This document shows, piece after piece, positions 1-9,700 of a DNA stretch of 64,000 nucleotides. The stretch comes from Streptomyces griseicoloratus (GTDB taxonomy: Bacteria > Actinomycetota > Actinomycetes > Streptomycetales > Streptomycetaceae): contig NZ_JACVQF010000223.1 of the NCBI RefSeq assembly GCF_014534645.1, positions 124,001-188,000 on the forward strand, in the 5' to 3' direction. How positions within the stretch are numbered: the first letter of the stretch is position 1; each line of letters begins with the position of its first letter. The translations under genes were made by a program, and so were the position numbers. The notes below the pieces were generated by a model. The model worked only from the letters and a program-made list of their open reading frames with translations, was not told the DNA's origin and did not search any database.

Positions 1-657
1 GGGGCGTGGGCCGAGACCGTCGACGTGTCCGACGGGCGGGCCATGGAGCAACTGGCCGAGAAGGTCGCCGCCGAGTACGGCGTGGTCGACGTCCTGGTGA
101 ACAACGCCGGGATCGGACTGTCGGGCTCCTTCTTCGACACCACGCCGGAGGACTGGAAGAAGGTCCTCGACGTCAATCTGTGGGGGGTCATCCACGGCTG
201 CCGCCTCTTCGGCAGGCAGATGGCCGAACGCGGCCAGGGCGGCCACATCGTCAACACCGCGTCGGCGGCCGCCTTCCAGCCCTCCAAGGTGCTGCCCGCG
301 TACAGCACCTCCAAGGCGGCCGTGCTGATGCTGAGCGAGTGCCTGCGCGCCGAGCTGGCCGGGCAGGGGATCGGCGTGACGGCGATCTGTCCCGGCCTGG
401 TCAACACCAACATCACCGCGACCGCGCACTTCGCCGGGGTCGACGCCGAGGAGGAGAACCGGCGCCGGCAGCGCACCGCCCGGCTGTACGGGCTGCGCAA
501 CTACCCGCCGGAGAAGGTCGCCGACGCGATCCTGGAGGCCGTCGTGCACGACAGGGCCGTCGTCCCGGTGACGCCGGAGGCGCGCGGCGTCCGACTGATG
601 TCCCGTTTCCTTCCGGGGGCGTTGCGGGCGCTCGCACGGGTGGAGCCGCCCCTGTAG
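1..657 (+). CDS. SDR-family NAD(P)-dependent oxidoreductase, 3' part
   Basis: The reading frame is open from base 1, so the start and the N-terminal glycine-rich nucleotide-binding loop lie outside the window. About 218 residues remain. Visible SDR landmarks are NNAGIG (structural NNAG motif), the serine region NTASAAAF and the catalytic Y-x3-K in AYSTSKAA, followed by the PG-N-T loop (CPGLVNTNI). These place the protein in the classical short-chain dehydrogenase/reductase family, cytosolic, using NAD(H) or NADP(H). The substrate cannot be read from the sequence. The C-terminus (FLPGALRALARVEPPL) resembles SDR domains that in some Streptomyces are fused to an upstream alpha/beta hydrolase, so a larger fused protein is possible (inference). 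Confidence 0.85.
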   Translation, partial: GAWAETVDVSDGRAMEQLAEKVAAEYGVVDVLVNNAGIGLSGSFFDTTPEDWKKVLDVNLWGVIHGCRLFGRQMAERGQGGHIVNTASAAAFQPSKVLPAYSTSKAAVLMLSECLRAELAGQGIGVTAICPGLVNTNITATAHFAGVDAEEENRRRQRTARLYGLRNYPPEKVADAILEAVVHDRAVVPVTPEARGVRLMSRFLPGALRALARVEPPL

Positions 658-681
658 GTTCCACGGCTCGTCCCCACCGCG

Positions 682-736
682 GTTTCCACAGGCTTGCCCC
701 CATCGCCTGTGGACAACCTCGTCCGGCTGTGGATCA
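682..736. promoter_or_regulatory. Three DnaA-box-like 9-mers between SDR gene and kptA
   Basis: TGTGGACAA at 708-716 is the exact complement of TTGTCCACA, the DnaA box form reported for Streptomyces. GTTTCCACA (682-690) and TGTGGATCA (728-736, complement TGATCCACA) each match at 7 of 9 positions. The 708 and 728 boxes are 20 bp apart in the same orientation. DnaA binding is inferred. Confidence 0.45.
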
Positions 737-816
737 AACATCGGCGGCAAAATCGATCGCGTGACGCCGGTCTCGCTCGGCACGCTGAACACATGCGCCA
801 AGAGCACAGGAACGAC

Positions 817-1365
817 ATGGACGAGAGACGCACCGTGAAGGTGTCCAAGTACCTGTCGAAGCATCTGCGACACCAGCCGGACCGGATCGGGCTGACCCTC
901 GACGAGGGCGGCTGGGTCGAGATCGACACCTTGATCGCCGCGGCCGCGGCCCACGGCTTCCGCTTCTCCCGGGACGAACTGGACCACGTCGTCGCCACCA
1001 ACGACAAGCGGCGCTTCGCCGTCGAGGGCACGCGGATCCGCGCCAGCCAGGGACACAGCATCGACGTGGACCTCGGACTGCCGACGGCAACCCCGCCGCC
1101 GTACCTGTACCACGGGACCGTGGCCCGTCACCTGGGCGCCATCCGGGCCGAGGGGCTCAGGCCCATGAATCGGCACGACGTCCACCTCTCTCCCGACCGG
1201 GAGACCGCGACCCGCGTCGGCGCACGCCGCGGCCGGCCGGTCGTGCTGACGGTGGACGCCGCCGCCATGCACCGCGACGGCCATGTCTTCCGGGTCAGCG
1301 CGAACGGGGTCTGGCTGACGAAGGCCGTACCGCCTCAGTACCTGCGTTTTCCCGGGAGCCGCTGA
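817..1365 (+). CDS. kptA: RNA 2'-phosphotransferase, Tpt1/KptA family
   Basis: The 182-residue protein covers the whole Tpt1/KptA family length. The N-terminal winged-helix half holds the signature SKYLSKHLRHQP. The C-terminal ADP-ribosyltransferase-like half holds YLYHGT and HLSPDRETATRVGARRG, the family's NAD-binding His/Arg set. The enzyme removes an internal 2'-phosphate from RNA with NAD+, giving ADP-ribose 1'',2''-cyclic phosphate. In eukaryotes this completes tRNA splicing; in bacteria the natural substrate is not known. I chose ATG 817 because AGGA lies 6 bases upstream. An in-frame ATG at 793 and an open frame to 694 exist but lack a ribosome site. It stands alone, with DnaA-box-like sequences in front. 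Confidence 0.9.
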   Translation: MDERRTVKVSKYLSKHLRHQPDRIGLTLDEGGWVEIDTLIAAAAAHGFRFSRDELDHVVATNDKRRFAVEGTRIRASQGHSIDVDLGLPTATPPPYLYHGTVARHLGAIRAEGLRPMNRHDVHLSPDRETATRVGARRGRPVVLTVDAAAMHRDGHVFRVSANGVWLTKAVPPQYLRFPGSR

Positions 1366-1382
1366 GCCCGCATGATCGGGGC

Positions 1383-1829
1383 ATGGAGCATCTGCCCACC
1401 ACCGAAGCCGCCGTCACCGCCCTCCGGGAGATCGCCTCGGAGTACGCGCGCGAGATCGAGGTCACTCACGACATCGGCGCCGACCAGACCTCCCGCCGCA
1501 GCGCCGCGGGCGTCGGTGTGACCACCGACCCGGACGGCTCCCTCCCGCACGAGGCCTTCGTCGAGTTCGGCGGATCACCCCGGGTGAGCGTCCGGCTCTT
1601 TCCCGAGGACGACGCCCTGATCACCGTCGAGGGCGTCGAGTGCCCCGACATCCCGCGCGACGACGTCCCCGCGTTTCTCCGCTCGGTCTTCGGCGGCCTG
1701 GCGCATGTCTCGGCGGGCAGCTTCCTGAGCGGCTACCGCCTGGTCGTGCCGCTGCCCGGCGACCGTACGCACAAGGAGCTCATCCCGATGATCCTCCTCA
1801 CGCCCTGGCTCAGCAGCCGTGTACGGTGA
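1383..1829 (+). CDS. Conserved hypothetical protein, 148 aa
   Basis: I do not recognise the family. The 148-residue protein is acidic and soluble, with no signal peptide or membrane segment. Codon use is normal for the region (strong G/C third positions), which supports a real gene. The sequence alternates short strand-like and helical stretches (FVEFGGSPRVSVRLF, FLRSVFGGLAHVSAG) and ends in a hydrophobic MILLTPWL segment. It begins 17 bases after kptA. CATGAT at 1371-1376 ends 6 bases before the ATG, and there is no clear Shine-Dalgarno, so a leaderless transcript is possible. It may also be cotranscribed with kptA. Confidence 0.65.
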   Translation: MEHLPTTEAAVTALREIASEYAREIEVTHDIGADQTSRRSAAGVGVTTDPDGSLPHEAFVEFGGSPRVSVRLFPEDDALITVEGVECPDIPRDDVPAFLRSVFGGLAHVSAGSFLSGYRLVVPLPGDRTHKELIPMILLTPWLSSRVR

Positions 1830-1873
1830 CGCCCTGCCTCAGGGGAAACCACCCGTGAAAACCACCCCTCGAT

Positions 1874-1887
1874 GTTTCACGTGAAAC
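1874..1887. other. parS site (perfect)
   Basis: GTTTCACGTGAAAC, the 14-bp palindrome bound by ParB in Streptomyces. It sits in the -35 region of the likely promoter of the downstream oxidoreductase gene. Confidence 0.95.
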
Positions 1888-1900
1888 CTGATCGGCCACA

Positions 1901-1912
1901 TAGGCTCGGGGC
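1901..1912 (+). promoter_or_regulatory. Probable leaderless promoter (-10 TAGGCT)
   Basis: TAGGCT at 1901-1906 is followed by CGGGGC and then the ATG at 1913. There is no ribosome site. The same 15-mer TAGGCTCGGGGCATG precedes the histidine kinase gene on the minus strand at 6713-6699. With a 17-bp spacer the -35 hexamer would be CACGTG inside the parS site. Confidence 0.6.
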
Positions 1913-2815
1913 ATGAGTCTGCGCCTGAGCACCGTGATCCTCCCGTACCGCCGCTGGCACGAGGGCGGCCGTTCGACCTGGACACGCGCCGAGCAGCTCG
2001 GCTTCCACACCGCGTACACCTACGACCACCTGTCCTGGCGGAGCTTCCGCGACGGCCCGTGGTTCGGCGCCCTGCCGACGCTCACCGCCGCCGCGGCCGT
2101 CACCGAGCGCCTGCGCGTCGGCACGCTGGTCACCTCGCCGAACTTCCGGCACCCGGTGACGCTCGCCAAGGAGCTGATCTCCGTCGACGACGTCTCCGGT
2201 GGACGGGTCACCCTCGGCATAGGAGCGGGCGGCACCGGGTTCGACGCCACCGCGCTCGGCCAGGAACCGTGGACGCCGCGCGAGCGGGCCGACCGCTTCG
2301 CCGAGTTCCTCCAGATGCTCGACCGGCTGCTGACGGAGGACGCGGTGTCGTACGAGGGCGACTTCTACTCGGCACACGAGGCACGCAACATCCCGGGCTG
2401 TGTCCAGCGGCCCCGGCTGCCGTTCGCGGTGGCCGCCACCGGTCCGCGGGGGATGCGGCTCGCGGCCCGGTACGGACAGGCGTGGGTGACCACCGGAGAT
2501 CCGAAGCTGTACGAGGAGGGCACACCCGAGCAGTCGGTCCGTGCCCTGCGCGGACAGGCCGAGAAGCTCGCCGACGCCTGCGCCCGGATCGGCCGTGACG
2601 TGGGCGAGCTCGACAAGGTCCTGCTCACCGGCTTCACCCCGGACCGCAACCGGCCGTTGCAGTCCCTGGACGCGTTCGTCGACTTCGCCGGGCGCCACCG
2701 GGAACTGGGCTTCACCGAGATCGTGGTCCACTGGCCGATCCCCGATACGGACTTCGCGGCGGACGAGAAGGTCTTTGAGCGGATCGCCATGGAGGCCCCG
2801 TCGCAGCTGCGCTGA
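1913..2815 (+). CDS. LLM-class flavin/F420-dependent oxidoreductase
   Basis: This 300-residue protein has the bacterial luciferase-like (LLM) TIM-barrel pattern: an N-terminal strand, [10 protein letters not shown] (bait for the deazaflavin/flavin pocket), [19 protein letters not shown], and the hallmark [15 protein letters not shown], then [14 protein letters not shown] near residue 190. Actinobacterial members commonly use coenzyme F420, less often FMN, so F420 is likely but not proven. The substrate is unknown. The start is fixed by the short distance to the -10 sequence (leaderless). It is monocistronic, between a parS site and the HAD phosphatase gene. Confidence 0.85.
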   Translation: MSLRLSTVILPYRRWHEGGRSTWTRAEQLGFHTAYTYDHLSWRSFRDGPWFGALPTLTAAAAVTERLRVGTLVTSPNFRHPVTLAKELISVDDVSGGRVTLGIGAGGTGFDATALGQEPWTPRERADRFAEFLQMLDRLLTEDAVSYEGDFYSAHEARNIPGCVQRPRLPFAVAATGPRGMRLAARYGQAWVTTGDPKLYEEGTPEQSVRALRGQAEKLADACARIGRDVGELDKVLLTGFTPDRNRPLQSLDAFVDFAGRHRELGFTEIVVHWPIPDTDFAADEKVFERIAMEAPSQLR

Positions 2816-2903
2816 GCCGAAGGACGGGCCGGGGGTTCGGGATGGCTGTCCCAGCCCTGATGAGAGCCGTTGCTCACAGATGTGCGGACTCCCGCACGTG
2901 CGT

Positions 2904-2917
2904 GCGTGCATATGCGT
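2904..2917. promoter_or_regulatory. Palindromic element shared with the lacI-type gene
   Basis: GCGTGCATATGCGT, with the AT-rich palindromic core GCATATGC, also occurs unchanged at 15042-15055 upstream of the LacI-family gene. It ends 12 bases before the likely GTG start of the phosphatase. It lies in a 26-bp run of strictly alternating pyrimidine and purine (2893-2918). Operator function is inferred. Confidence 0.4.
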
Positions 2918-2929
2918 GACAATGGCCGG

Positions 2930-3799
2930 GTGACTTCAGCGACCCGACAGCCCGAGACCCCGGCCGCCACCATCCGCCCCCGGCTCATCGCCACCGACCT
3001 CGACGGCACGCTGCTGCGCGACGACAAGTCGGTGTCCCCGCGCACGGTCGCCGCGCTCGCCGCCGCCGAGAAGGCGGGCATCGAGGTCTTCTTCGTCACC
3101 GGGCGCCCCGCGCGCTGGATGGACGTCGTCAGCGACCACGTGCACGGTCACGGCCTCGCCATCTGCGGCAACGGCGCCGCCGTGGTCGACCTGCACGGCG
3201 GCCCCCGAGCCCACCGCTTCGTCAAGATCCGGGAACTGCCCCGGGAGAACGCGCTGGACGCCGTGCGGCTGCTCAGGGAGGCGGCTCCCGGCACGGTGTA
3301 CGCGGTCGAGCAGACCTACGGTTTCCGTCAGGAGCCGGCGTACCCGAAGATGCACATGGAGGTTCCGGACGTCCTCGCGCCCGCCGAAGAGCTTCTGGCG
3401 CCCGACGGCCCCGCCGCCGGCGAACCGGTGCTGAAGATCCTCGCGTTCCACCCCGACATCGACCCCGACGCCTTCCTCACGCTGGCCCGCCTCGCCATCG
3501 GCGACCGTGCCGACGTCACCCGTTCCAGCCCGAGCGCCCTGCTGGAGATCAGTGGTCCGGGCGTCTCCAAGGCCAGCACGCTCGCCCTGTGCTGCGCGGA
3601 ACGGGGCATCTCCCACGAGGAGGTGGTCGCCTTCGGCGACATGCCGAACGACGTCGAGATGCTGACCTGGGCGGGACGCTCCTACGCGATGGGCAACGCG
3701 CACCCCGATGTGATCGCCGCCGCTTCGGGGCGGACCGTCGCCAACAACAACGACGGTGTGGCGGTCGTGATCGAGCAGATGCTGGCGGAGACGTCCTGA
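2930..3799 (+). CDS. HAD-IIB (Cof-type) phosphatase
   Basis: The 289-residue protein has the four HAD motifs: [10 protein letters not shown] (motif I, nucleophile Asp in DLDGT), FVTGRP (motif II), the Lys of the [13 protein letters not shown] segment (motif III), and [14 protein letters not shown] (motif IV, GDxxND). The C2B cap between residues about 85 and 190 puts it in the Cof/YbiV subgroup, which hydrolyses sugar phosphates, flavin or PLP phosphates. The actual substrate cannot be read. I place the start at GTG 2930 because GACAAT (2918-2923) looks like a -10 box ending 6 bases before it. In-frame ATG 2912 and TTG 2870 are alternatives. It converges on the M23 peptidase gene. Confidence 0.88.
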   Translation: MTSATRQPETPAATIRPRLIATDLDGTLLRDDKSVSPRTVAALAAAEKAGIEVFFVTGRPARWMDVVSDHVHGHGLAICGNGAAVVDLHGGPRAHRFVKIRELPRENALDAVRLLREAAPGTVYAVEQTYGFRQEPAYPKMHMEVPDVLAPAEELLAPDGPAAGEPVLKILAFHPDIDPDAFLTLARLAIGDRADVTRSSPSALLEISGPGVSKASTLALCCAERGISHEEVVAFGDMPNDVEMLTWAGRSYAMGNAHPDVIAAASGRTVANNNDGVAVVIEQMLAETS

Positions 3800-3846
3800 C
3801 CCGTCCTGCCCGGCCGCAACCGGCCCCTCGGCCGTAGCCGGTCCTC

Positions 3847-4896
3847 TCAGAGGGAGACCCCGTGCCGTGCCAGCCACGGCACCGGGTCCAGCGCCGAACC
3901 CGTCTCCGGGGTGACGCGCACCTCGAAGTGCAGGTGCGGCCCGGTGGAGTTGCCGGTGCTGCCCGACTGGCCGATCCACTGCCCGGGACCGACCCGGTCT
4001 CCCTCATCGACGGTGACGGCGGCGAGATGGGCGTACTGCGTGTAGTAGCCGCCCTCGTGCCGGACCACCACCTGCATGCCGAAGGCGCCTCCGCACGAGA
4101 CCGTCACCACCCGGCCCTCGCCGACCGCCCGGACCGGCGTGCCGACCGGTACCGCGAAGTCCTGCCCGGTGTGCCGGTGCGCCCACCGCGGCCCCCCGCC
4201 GCCGAAGGACGCCGACAGTTCGTACGTCTCCACCGGCGCGACCCAGGAGCGCGTGGTGCGCTCCTCCGGCTGGTCCAGCCGGACGGAGCCGGGACACGAG
4301 CCGGCCGCGACCGAGGCCTCCGCCCGCCGCTCCAGCCGGGACCGCGCCTCTTGGAGCTTCCCCTCGATCTCCTTCTTCAGCTCGGCGAGTTCGGCGTTCC
4401 GCCTCTCCAGCGACTGCCACGCCGCCCTGGCCTTCGCCTCGTCGGCGGCCAGTCGGGCCTCGGCCCGCCGGCTCTTGCCGATGATGTGGTCGACGGCCAG
4501 ATCGGCCTGCCACCCGGTTCGCTGACCACGCATCACCTCGTCGGGGTCTTCGGCGAGGATCATCTGCACGCTGAGCGGCAGCCCGCCGCCACCGCGGTAC
4601 TGTGCGCGGGCGATCCGGCCCAGGTCCTCGTGCACGGCGGCCACCGCCTGCCGCTGCCGGTCCAGCAGCCTCTCGTACCGCCGGGCCTTCGACCGCTGCA
4701 CCTCGGCCTCCCGGCGCCCCTCCTCGTACTGCTGCGTGGCCCTGGCCGCGTCCTCGTACAGCCGCGCCACCTGCGCGCTCAGGACGGAGCCGGAGCCTTC
4801 GTCCCCGTCCCAGGCGCCGATGGGGCGGGCCGCGAGCACGGCGAGGGCGCACAGCAGCACCGAAACGAGCAGCGGACGGCGGCGAGGTGAAGGCAT
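3847..4896 (-). CDS. Secreted M23 (LytM-type) peptidase with coiled coil
   Basis: The 349-residue protein starts with a signal peptide or anchor (LLVSVLLCALAVLAA, residues about 9-23). Residues about 38-190 are a charged heptad-rich region (ARLYEDAARATQQYEE and similar), predicted coiled coil. From about 225 comes the LytM/M23 zinc peptidase domain, with HTGQDF (zinc His and Asp, about residue 241) and HLHFEV (H-x-H, about 320). This architecture resembles EnvC/NlpD-type and actinobacterial RipA-like cell-wall hydrolases or amidase activators. All zinc ligands appear present, so it may be an active endopeptidase. CACGAT lies 7 bases before the ATG with no ribosome site, suggesting a leaderless transcript. 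It faces the HAD gene tail to tail. Confidence 0.88.
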   Translation of the reverse strand: MPSPRRRPLLVSVLLCALAVLAARPIGAWDGDEGSGSVLSAQVARLYEDAARATQQYEEGRREAEVQRSKARRYERLLDRQRQAVAAVHEDLGRIARAQYRGGGGLPLSVQMILAEDPDEVMRGQRTGWQADLAVDHIIGKSRRAEARLAADEAKARAAWQSLERRNAELAELKKEIEGKLQEARSRLERRAEASVAAGSCPGSVRLDQPEERTTRSWVAPVETYELSASFGGGGPRWAHRHTGQDFAVPVGTPVRAVGEGRVVTVSCGGAFGMQVVVRHEGGYYTQYAHLAAVTVDEGDRVGPGQWIGQSGSTGNSTGPHLHFEVRVTPETGSALDPVPWLARHGVSL

Positions 4897-5018
4897 GTCA
4901 GTGATCGTGGCCCGGATGCGGGCGGACGGTCTTCCTCAGGTCGTACGGGCGGGGGACCCGTTGCTGCACACGGCTCAGTACGACTGCTGCACACGGGGCA
5001 ACGCGACGGTGACGGCTC

Positions 5019-6701
5019 TCAGTACGGCGCTTCCCACAGCACCGTCGTCCCGGCGCCCCCCGCCCCGACACCCGGGCCGAGACGGCTGGTGCCACCGAGC
5101 GACTCGGCACGGCGTTCCAGATTGCGCAGGCCGCTGCGCCGGCCGCCCTCGGTGATGCCGACGCCGTCGTCCGCGACGGTCAGCCGTACGCCCGGCCGGC
5201 CGTCCGCGAGCGTGACCGTCGCGTCGACGCGGACGTCGATGCGGGTGGCCCGGGCGTGCCGGAAGGCATTGGACAGGGCTTCTCGCAGGGCGGCGATGAG
5301 GTTCTTGCCGGTCAGGTCGCCGACCGCGCTGTCGACGGGGCCCACGAAGCGGTGGGAGGGCGTGAAGCCGAGCGGCACGGCCGCCGTGGTGATCTCCCGC
5401 AGCACACGCGTCCGCAGCCCCGCCGGCTCCTCGGCGGGCTGCCGCAGCGCGAAGATCGCGGACCGGATCTCCTGGATGGTGACGTCGAGTTCGTCGACGG
5501 CCCTGCCGACACCGTCACGCACCTCGGGCACGACCGACCGCCGCTGCGCGCTCTCCAGCATCATCCCCGTCGCGAACAGCCGCTGGATGACGAGGTCGTG
5601 CAGGTCACGGGCGATGCGATCACGGTCCTCGTACACCGCGAGCCGTTCCCGGTCGCGCTGGGCCTCGGCCATCATCAGTGCGAGCGCCGCCTGCGAGGCG
5701 AACTGGTCGGCGAGGGTGCGCTCCGCTCGCGTGAACGGGCGCTCGCCCGGCGCACGGGGCACCACGAGACTCCCGAGCACCCGCCCGTCGCTGCACAGCG
5801 GCAACAGCATGATCGGCCCGTAGGCGCGCACCGGCCCCGCGTCCAGGCGCGGGTCGGTGGCAGCGTCGTCCACGAAGACCGCCTTTCCGTCGAGGAGTTC
5901 GGCGACGATGCCGTTGTCCGCCGGTATCACCGTGCCCAGCGCCTCCGTCGGCCGCTGCGGGGCGATGGCCGCGATCTCCAGGCCGCCGCCCTCGGCCGGC
6001 AGCAGCACGATGCCGGCGGCCGCTCCGGCCAGCCGGCGGGCCTGTTCGGCGACGGTCTGGAGGGCGTCGTCGGTATCGCCGCCGGACAGCAGCGCGGTGG
6101 TCACGGCGACCGAGCCGTCGATCCAGCGCTCCCGCTGCTGGGCGGCCTCGTACAGCCGCGCGTTGCCGATGGCGATGCCGGCCTCCGTGGCCAGGACCCT
6201 GACCATGGCGAGGTCGTAGTCGTTGAACGGTTCGCCGCCACGCTTGTCGGTCAGGTACAGGTTGCCGAAGATCTCGCCCTGTACACGGATGGGCACTCCC
6301 AGGAATCCGTGCATCGGCGGATGGTGCTCGGGAAAGCCGCAGAAGCGCGGGTCCCCCGTCAGGTCCGTGAGCCGGACCGGCCTCGGATCGCGGATGAGGG
6401 CGCCGAGCAGGCCCTTGCGGCCGTCGGGCAGGCGGCCGATCCGCCGGGCGGCGGCCTCGTCGACGCCGTGGTGGACGAAGTCGGCGAGGCCCTCCCCGTC
6501 CTCGGCGACGACGCCGATGGCCGCGTAGCGGGCGTTCGCCAGGTCGGCCGCCGTCTCGCAGATCCGGTCCAGGGTGGAGTGCAGCTCCAGGCCGCTGCCG
6601 ACGGACCGCATCGCGTCCAGCAGCTTCGGCACCCGCGCCAGGAGCTCGGCCGGGACCTCCTGGCGGGGCGGCGGAGGTCCGGGGGGCGGTGCAGGGGGCA
6701 T
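5019..6701 (-). CDS. GAF-domain sensor histidine kinase (DevS/NarL-type)
   Basis: The protein has 560 residues: a proline-rich N-terminus, two GAF domains (about 40-180 and 205-350), a HisKA_3 dimerisation domain with DRDRIARDLHD (phospho-accepting His at about 366), and a C-terminal HATPase_c domain (ALREALSNAFRHA N-box, DDGVGI G1 box). It resembles mycobacterial DevS/DosT and Streptomyces orphan kinases sensing redox, gas or small ligands, but the GAF ligand is not evident. No response regulator is adjacent, so it is an orphan here. It lies next to cydDC-cydB-cydA on the same strand, which would fit oxygen or redox sensing (inference). The start is ATG 6701, preceded by TAGGCT and CGGGGC. 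Confidence 0.9.
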   Translation of the reverse strand: MPPAPPPGPPPPRQEVPAELLARVPKLLDAMRSVGSGLELHSTLDRICETAADLANARYAAIGVVAEDGEGLADFVHHGVDEAAARRIGRLPDGRKGLLGALIRDPRPVRLTDLTGDPRFCGFPEHHPPMHGFLGVPIRVQGEIFGNLYLTDKRGGEPFNDYDLAMVRVLATEAGIAIGNARLYEAAQQRERWIDGSVAVTTALLSGGDTDDALQTVAEQARRLAGAAAGIVLLPAEGGGLEIAAIAPQRPTEALGTVIPADNGIVAELLDGKAVFVDDAATDPRLDAGPVRAYGPIMLLPLCSDGRVLGSLVVPRAPGERPFTRAERTLADQFASQAALALMMAEAQRDRERLAVYEDRDRIARDLHDLVIQRLFATGMMLESAQRRSVVPEVRDGVGRAVDELDVTIQEIRSAIFALRQPAEEPAGLRTRVLREITTAAVPLGFTPSHRFVGPVDSAVGDLTGKNLIAALREALSNAFRHARATRIDVRVDATVTLADGRPGVRLTVADDGVGITEGGRRSGLRNLERRAESLGGTSRLGPGVGAGGAGTTVLWEAPY

Positions 6702-6713
6702 GCCCCGAGCCTA
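6702..6713 (-). promoter_or_regulatory. Probable leaderless promoter of the GAF kinase gene
   Basis: On the minus strand TAGGCT (6713-6708) and CGGGGC run straight into the ATG at 6701. The arrangement is identical over 15 bases to the one at 1901-1915. Confidence 0.5.
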
Positions 6714-6789
6714 ATGAGACGGTTTTGTCATGGAAAGTCGGATTCTCCGACTTGCCCTGGCCCACACACGCGGCGGCATGCGGCGGGCC

Positions 6790-9700
6790 CTACAGCGCCT
6801 CCACCAGCAGCTCCGACGCCGCCTCCCGCTCGGCCATCGCCCGCAGCGGCCCCGGCACGGCGGCCAGCTCATGGAACGTCCCCCGCTGCACCACCCTGCC
6901 CTCGCCCAGCACGACCACCTCGTCCACGGCCTCCAGACCCGCCAGCCGGTGCGTGATCAGCAGCGTGGTCCGGCCCTCCGTGGCCGCCAGCAGATCGGCG
7001 GTGAGCGCGTCGGCGGTCGGCAGGTCGAGGTGTTCGGCGGGCTCGTCCAGGACGAGCACCGGGAAGTCGGCGAGCAGCGCACGGGCCAGCGCCAGTCGCT
7101 GCCGCTGACCGCCGGACAGCCGGGCCCCGTGTTCGCCCACCAGCGTGTCCAGACCGTCGGGCAGGCCGTCGGCCCACTCCAGCAGCCGCGCCCGGGCCAG
7201 CGCGTCGCGCAGCTCTGCCTCGGTGGCATCCTTCCTGGCCAGGAGCAGGTTCTCGCGCACCGAGCTGTCGAAGAGGTGCGCGTCCTGGGCGCACAGGCCC
7301 ACGAGCCCGCGCACGTCGTCGCCGTCCAGGGCGTAGGCGTCCACGCCCGCGAGTGTGTACGAGCCCGCGTCCGCGTCGAGGAAGCGCAGCAGCACCTGCG
7401 CCAGCGTCGTCTTGCCGGACCCGGAGGGGCCGACGACCGCGATGCGGCGCCCCTGGTCCAAGGTCAGGTCCAGCTCCGAGACGGCCTCCCGGTCCTGCCC
7501 GGGGTGGCGCGCGGCCAGCCCCTTGAGGACGACCGGGAACGGCGACACCGGTGCCTGGCGGGGCCGCTCCGGCTCCTGGACCGGTTCGGGCGCGTCCAGC
7601 ACCTCGTACACGCGCTCGGCGCTCCGGAGCACCCGCTGCCGGTACTGCACGGCGAGCGGCAGTCCGAGCACGGCCTCGAAGGCGGCCAGCGGGGTCAGGA
7701 CGACGACGGCCATGGCCACGCCCGCCAGCCGGCCGTCGGCGACCGCCTGGGCTCCGACGAGGGCGGCGCCGGCCACGGTGAGACCGGAGATCAACGCGGT
7801 CAGCCCGTCACCCAGGGCGGTCGCGGTGGCGGCACGCGAGGCGATCCGGGTGAGCGTGCCGTCGGCCCTCCGCACCTCGGCGGTCCGCGCGGGCAGGGCA
7901 CCGGCGACGGTCAGCTCGGCCGTGCCGGTGAGCAGGTCGGTCACCCGGGTGGCGAGCACACCGCGGGCGGGGGCCAGCCTGCGCTCGGCCCGCCGCGCCA
8001 CGGCACCGGTGACCAGCGGGACCCCGGCCCCGGCCGCCAGCAGGCCGGCCGCGAGGACGGCACCGGCCTCCGGCAGCAGCCAGGCCGTGAAGCCGACGGA
8101 AGCAGCGCACACGGCCACCGCGGTACCGACGGGCAGCAGCCACCGCAGCCAGTAGTCCTGCAAGGCGTCGACGTCGGCGACGAGCCGGGACAGCAGATCG
8201 CCCCGGCGGCTGCTGCGCAGCCCGGAGGGCGCCAGCCGCTCCAGCCGCCGGTACACGGCGACCCGCGTGTCGGCCAGCATCCGCAGCACGGCGTCGTGCG
8301 ACACCAGCCGCTCGGCGTACCGGAACACGGCCCGGCCGATGCCGAAGGCCCGCGTCGCCGTCACGGCCACCATCAGATAGAGCACCGGCGGCTGCTGCGA
8401 AGCCCTGGAGATGAGCCACCCGGAGGTGGCCATCAGGCCGACGGCGCTGCCGAGCGCCAGGCTGCCGAGCAGCAGGGCCAGCCCGAGCCGCCCGCGCCGG
8501 GCGCCGCACATCGCCCGGACCCGGGCGAGAACACCCCCGCGCGCCCCTGCCGCGGGCTCCGTCGGACCGGAGTCGTCAGCGACGTCCGGACCGCGGACGT
8601 CGGAAGCGTCCGGGCTGGAGACGTCCGGCGTTCCGTCGGCCGGACGGACCGCGAGCGCCCTCGACGTCCCGTCGGCCACGGCGGGCGAGACCGGCTCCGC
8701 CAGCCGCACCACCCGGTCCGCCACCTCCAGCAGCGCCGGCCGGTGCACCACCAGCAGCACCGTCCGGCCCACCGCGAGCCGCCGCACCGCCGCCACGATC
8801 TCGGCCTCGGTGGCCCCGTCCAGGGCGGCCGTCGGCTCGTCGAGCAGCAGCACCGGCCGGTCCGCGAGGAACGCCCGGGCGAGCGCGAGCCGCTGCCGCT
8901 GTCCGGCGGACAGCCCTGCCCCGTCCTCCCCGAGCACCGTGCCGGCGCCCTCGGGGAGCGCGTCCACGAAGTCCAGGGCCCCGGCGTCGCGCAGCGCCCG
9001 CCGTACCGCCGCGTCGTCCGCGCCGGGCCGGGCCAGTCGTACGTTCTCGGCGATGGTCCCGGCGAACAGGTGCGGCCGCTGCGGCACCCAGGCGACACGG
9101 GCGTGCCACTCCGCCGGGTCGAGGTCCGCGAGATCGGCTCCCCCGATCCGCACCCGGCCCTCGGTCGGCCGTACGAAGCCGAGGAGGACGCCGAGCAGCG
9201 TCGACTTGCCCGCCCCGCTCGGCCCGACGAGTGCGACCGTCTCACCGGGCGCCACGGTGAGGCTCACGTCCGACACGGCGTCCGTGGAGCGACCGGGGTA
9301 GCGGACGGTCACACCCTCGAAGGACAGGGCACCGTCCGCCGGCACCGGCCCGGTCCCCGGCGCCGGGACGGGCCTCTCCAGCACCGAGAAGATCTCCTCG
9401 GCGGCCGAGAGCCCCTCGGCCGCCGCATGGTACTGCGCCCCCACCTGCCGCAGCGGCAGATAGGCCTCGGGCGCCAGCACCAGCACGACCAGACCGTCGT
9501 ACAGAGCCATGTCGCCGTGGACGAGCCGCATGCCGATCGTCACGGCCACCAGCGCCACCGACAGCGTGGACAGCAGCTCCAGCGCGAAGGACGACAGGAA
9601 GGCGATCCGGAGCGTCCGCATGGTCGCCTGCCGGTACTCCCCGGTGATACGCCTGATCGACTCGGCCTGCGCCTTGGCCCGTCCGAAGACCTTCAGTGTG

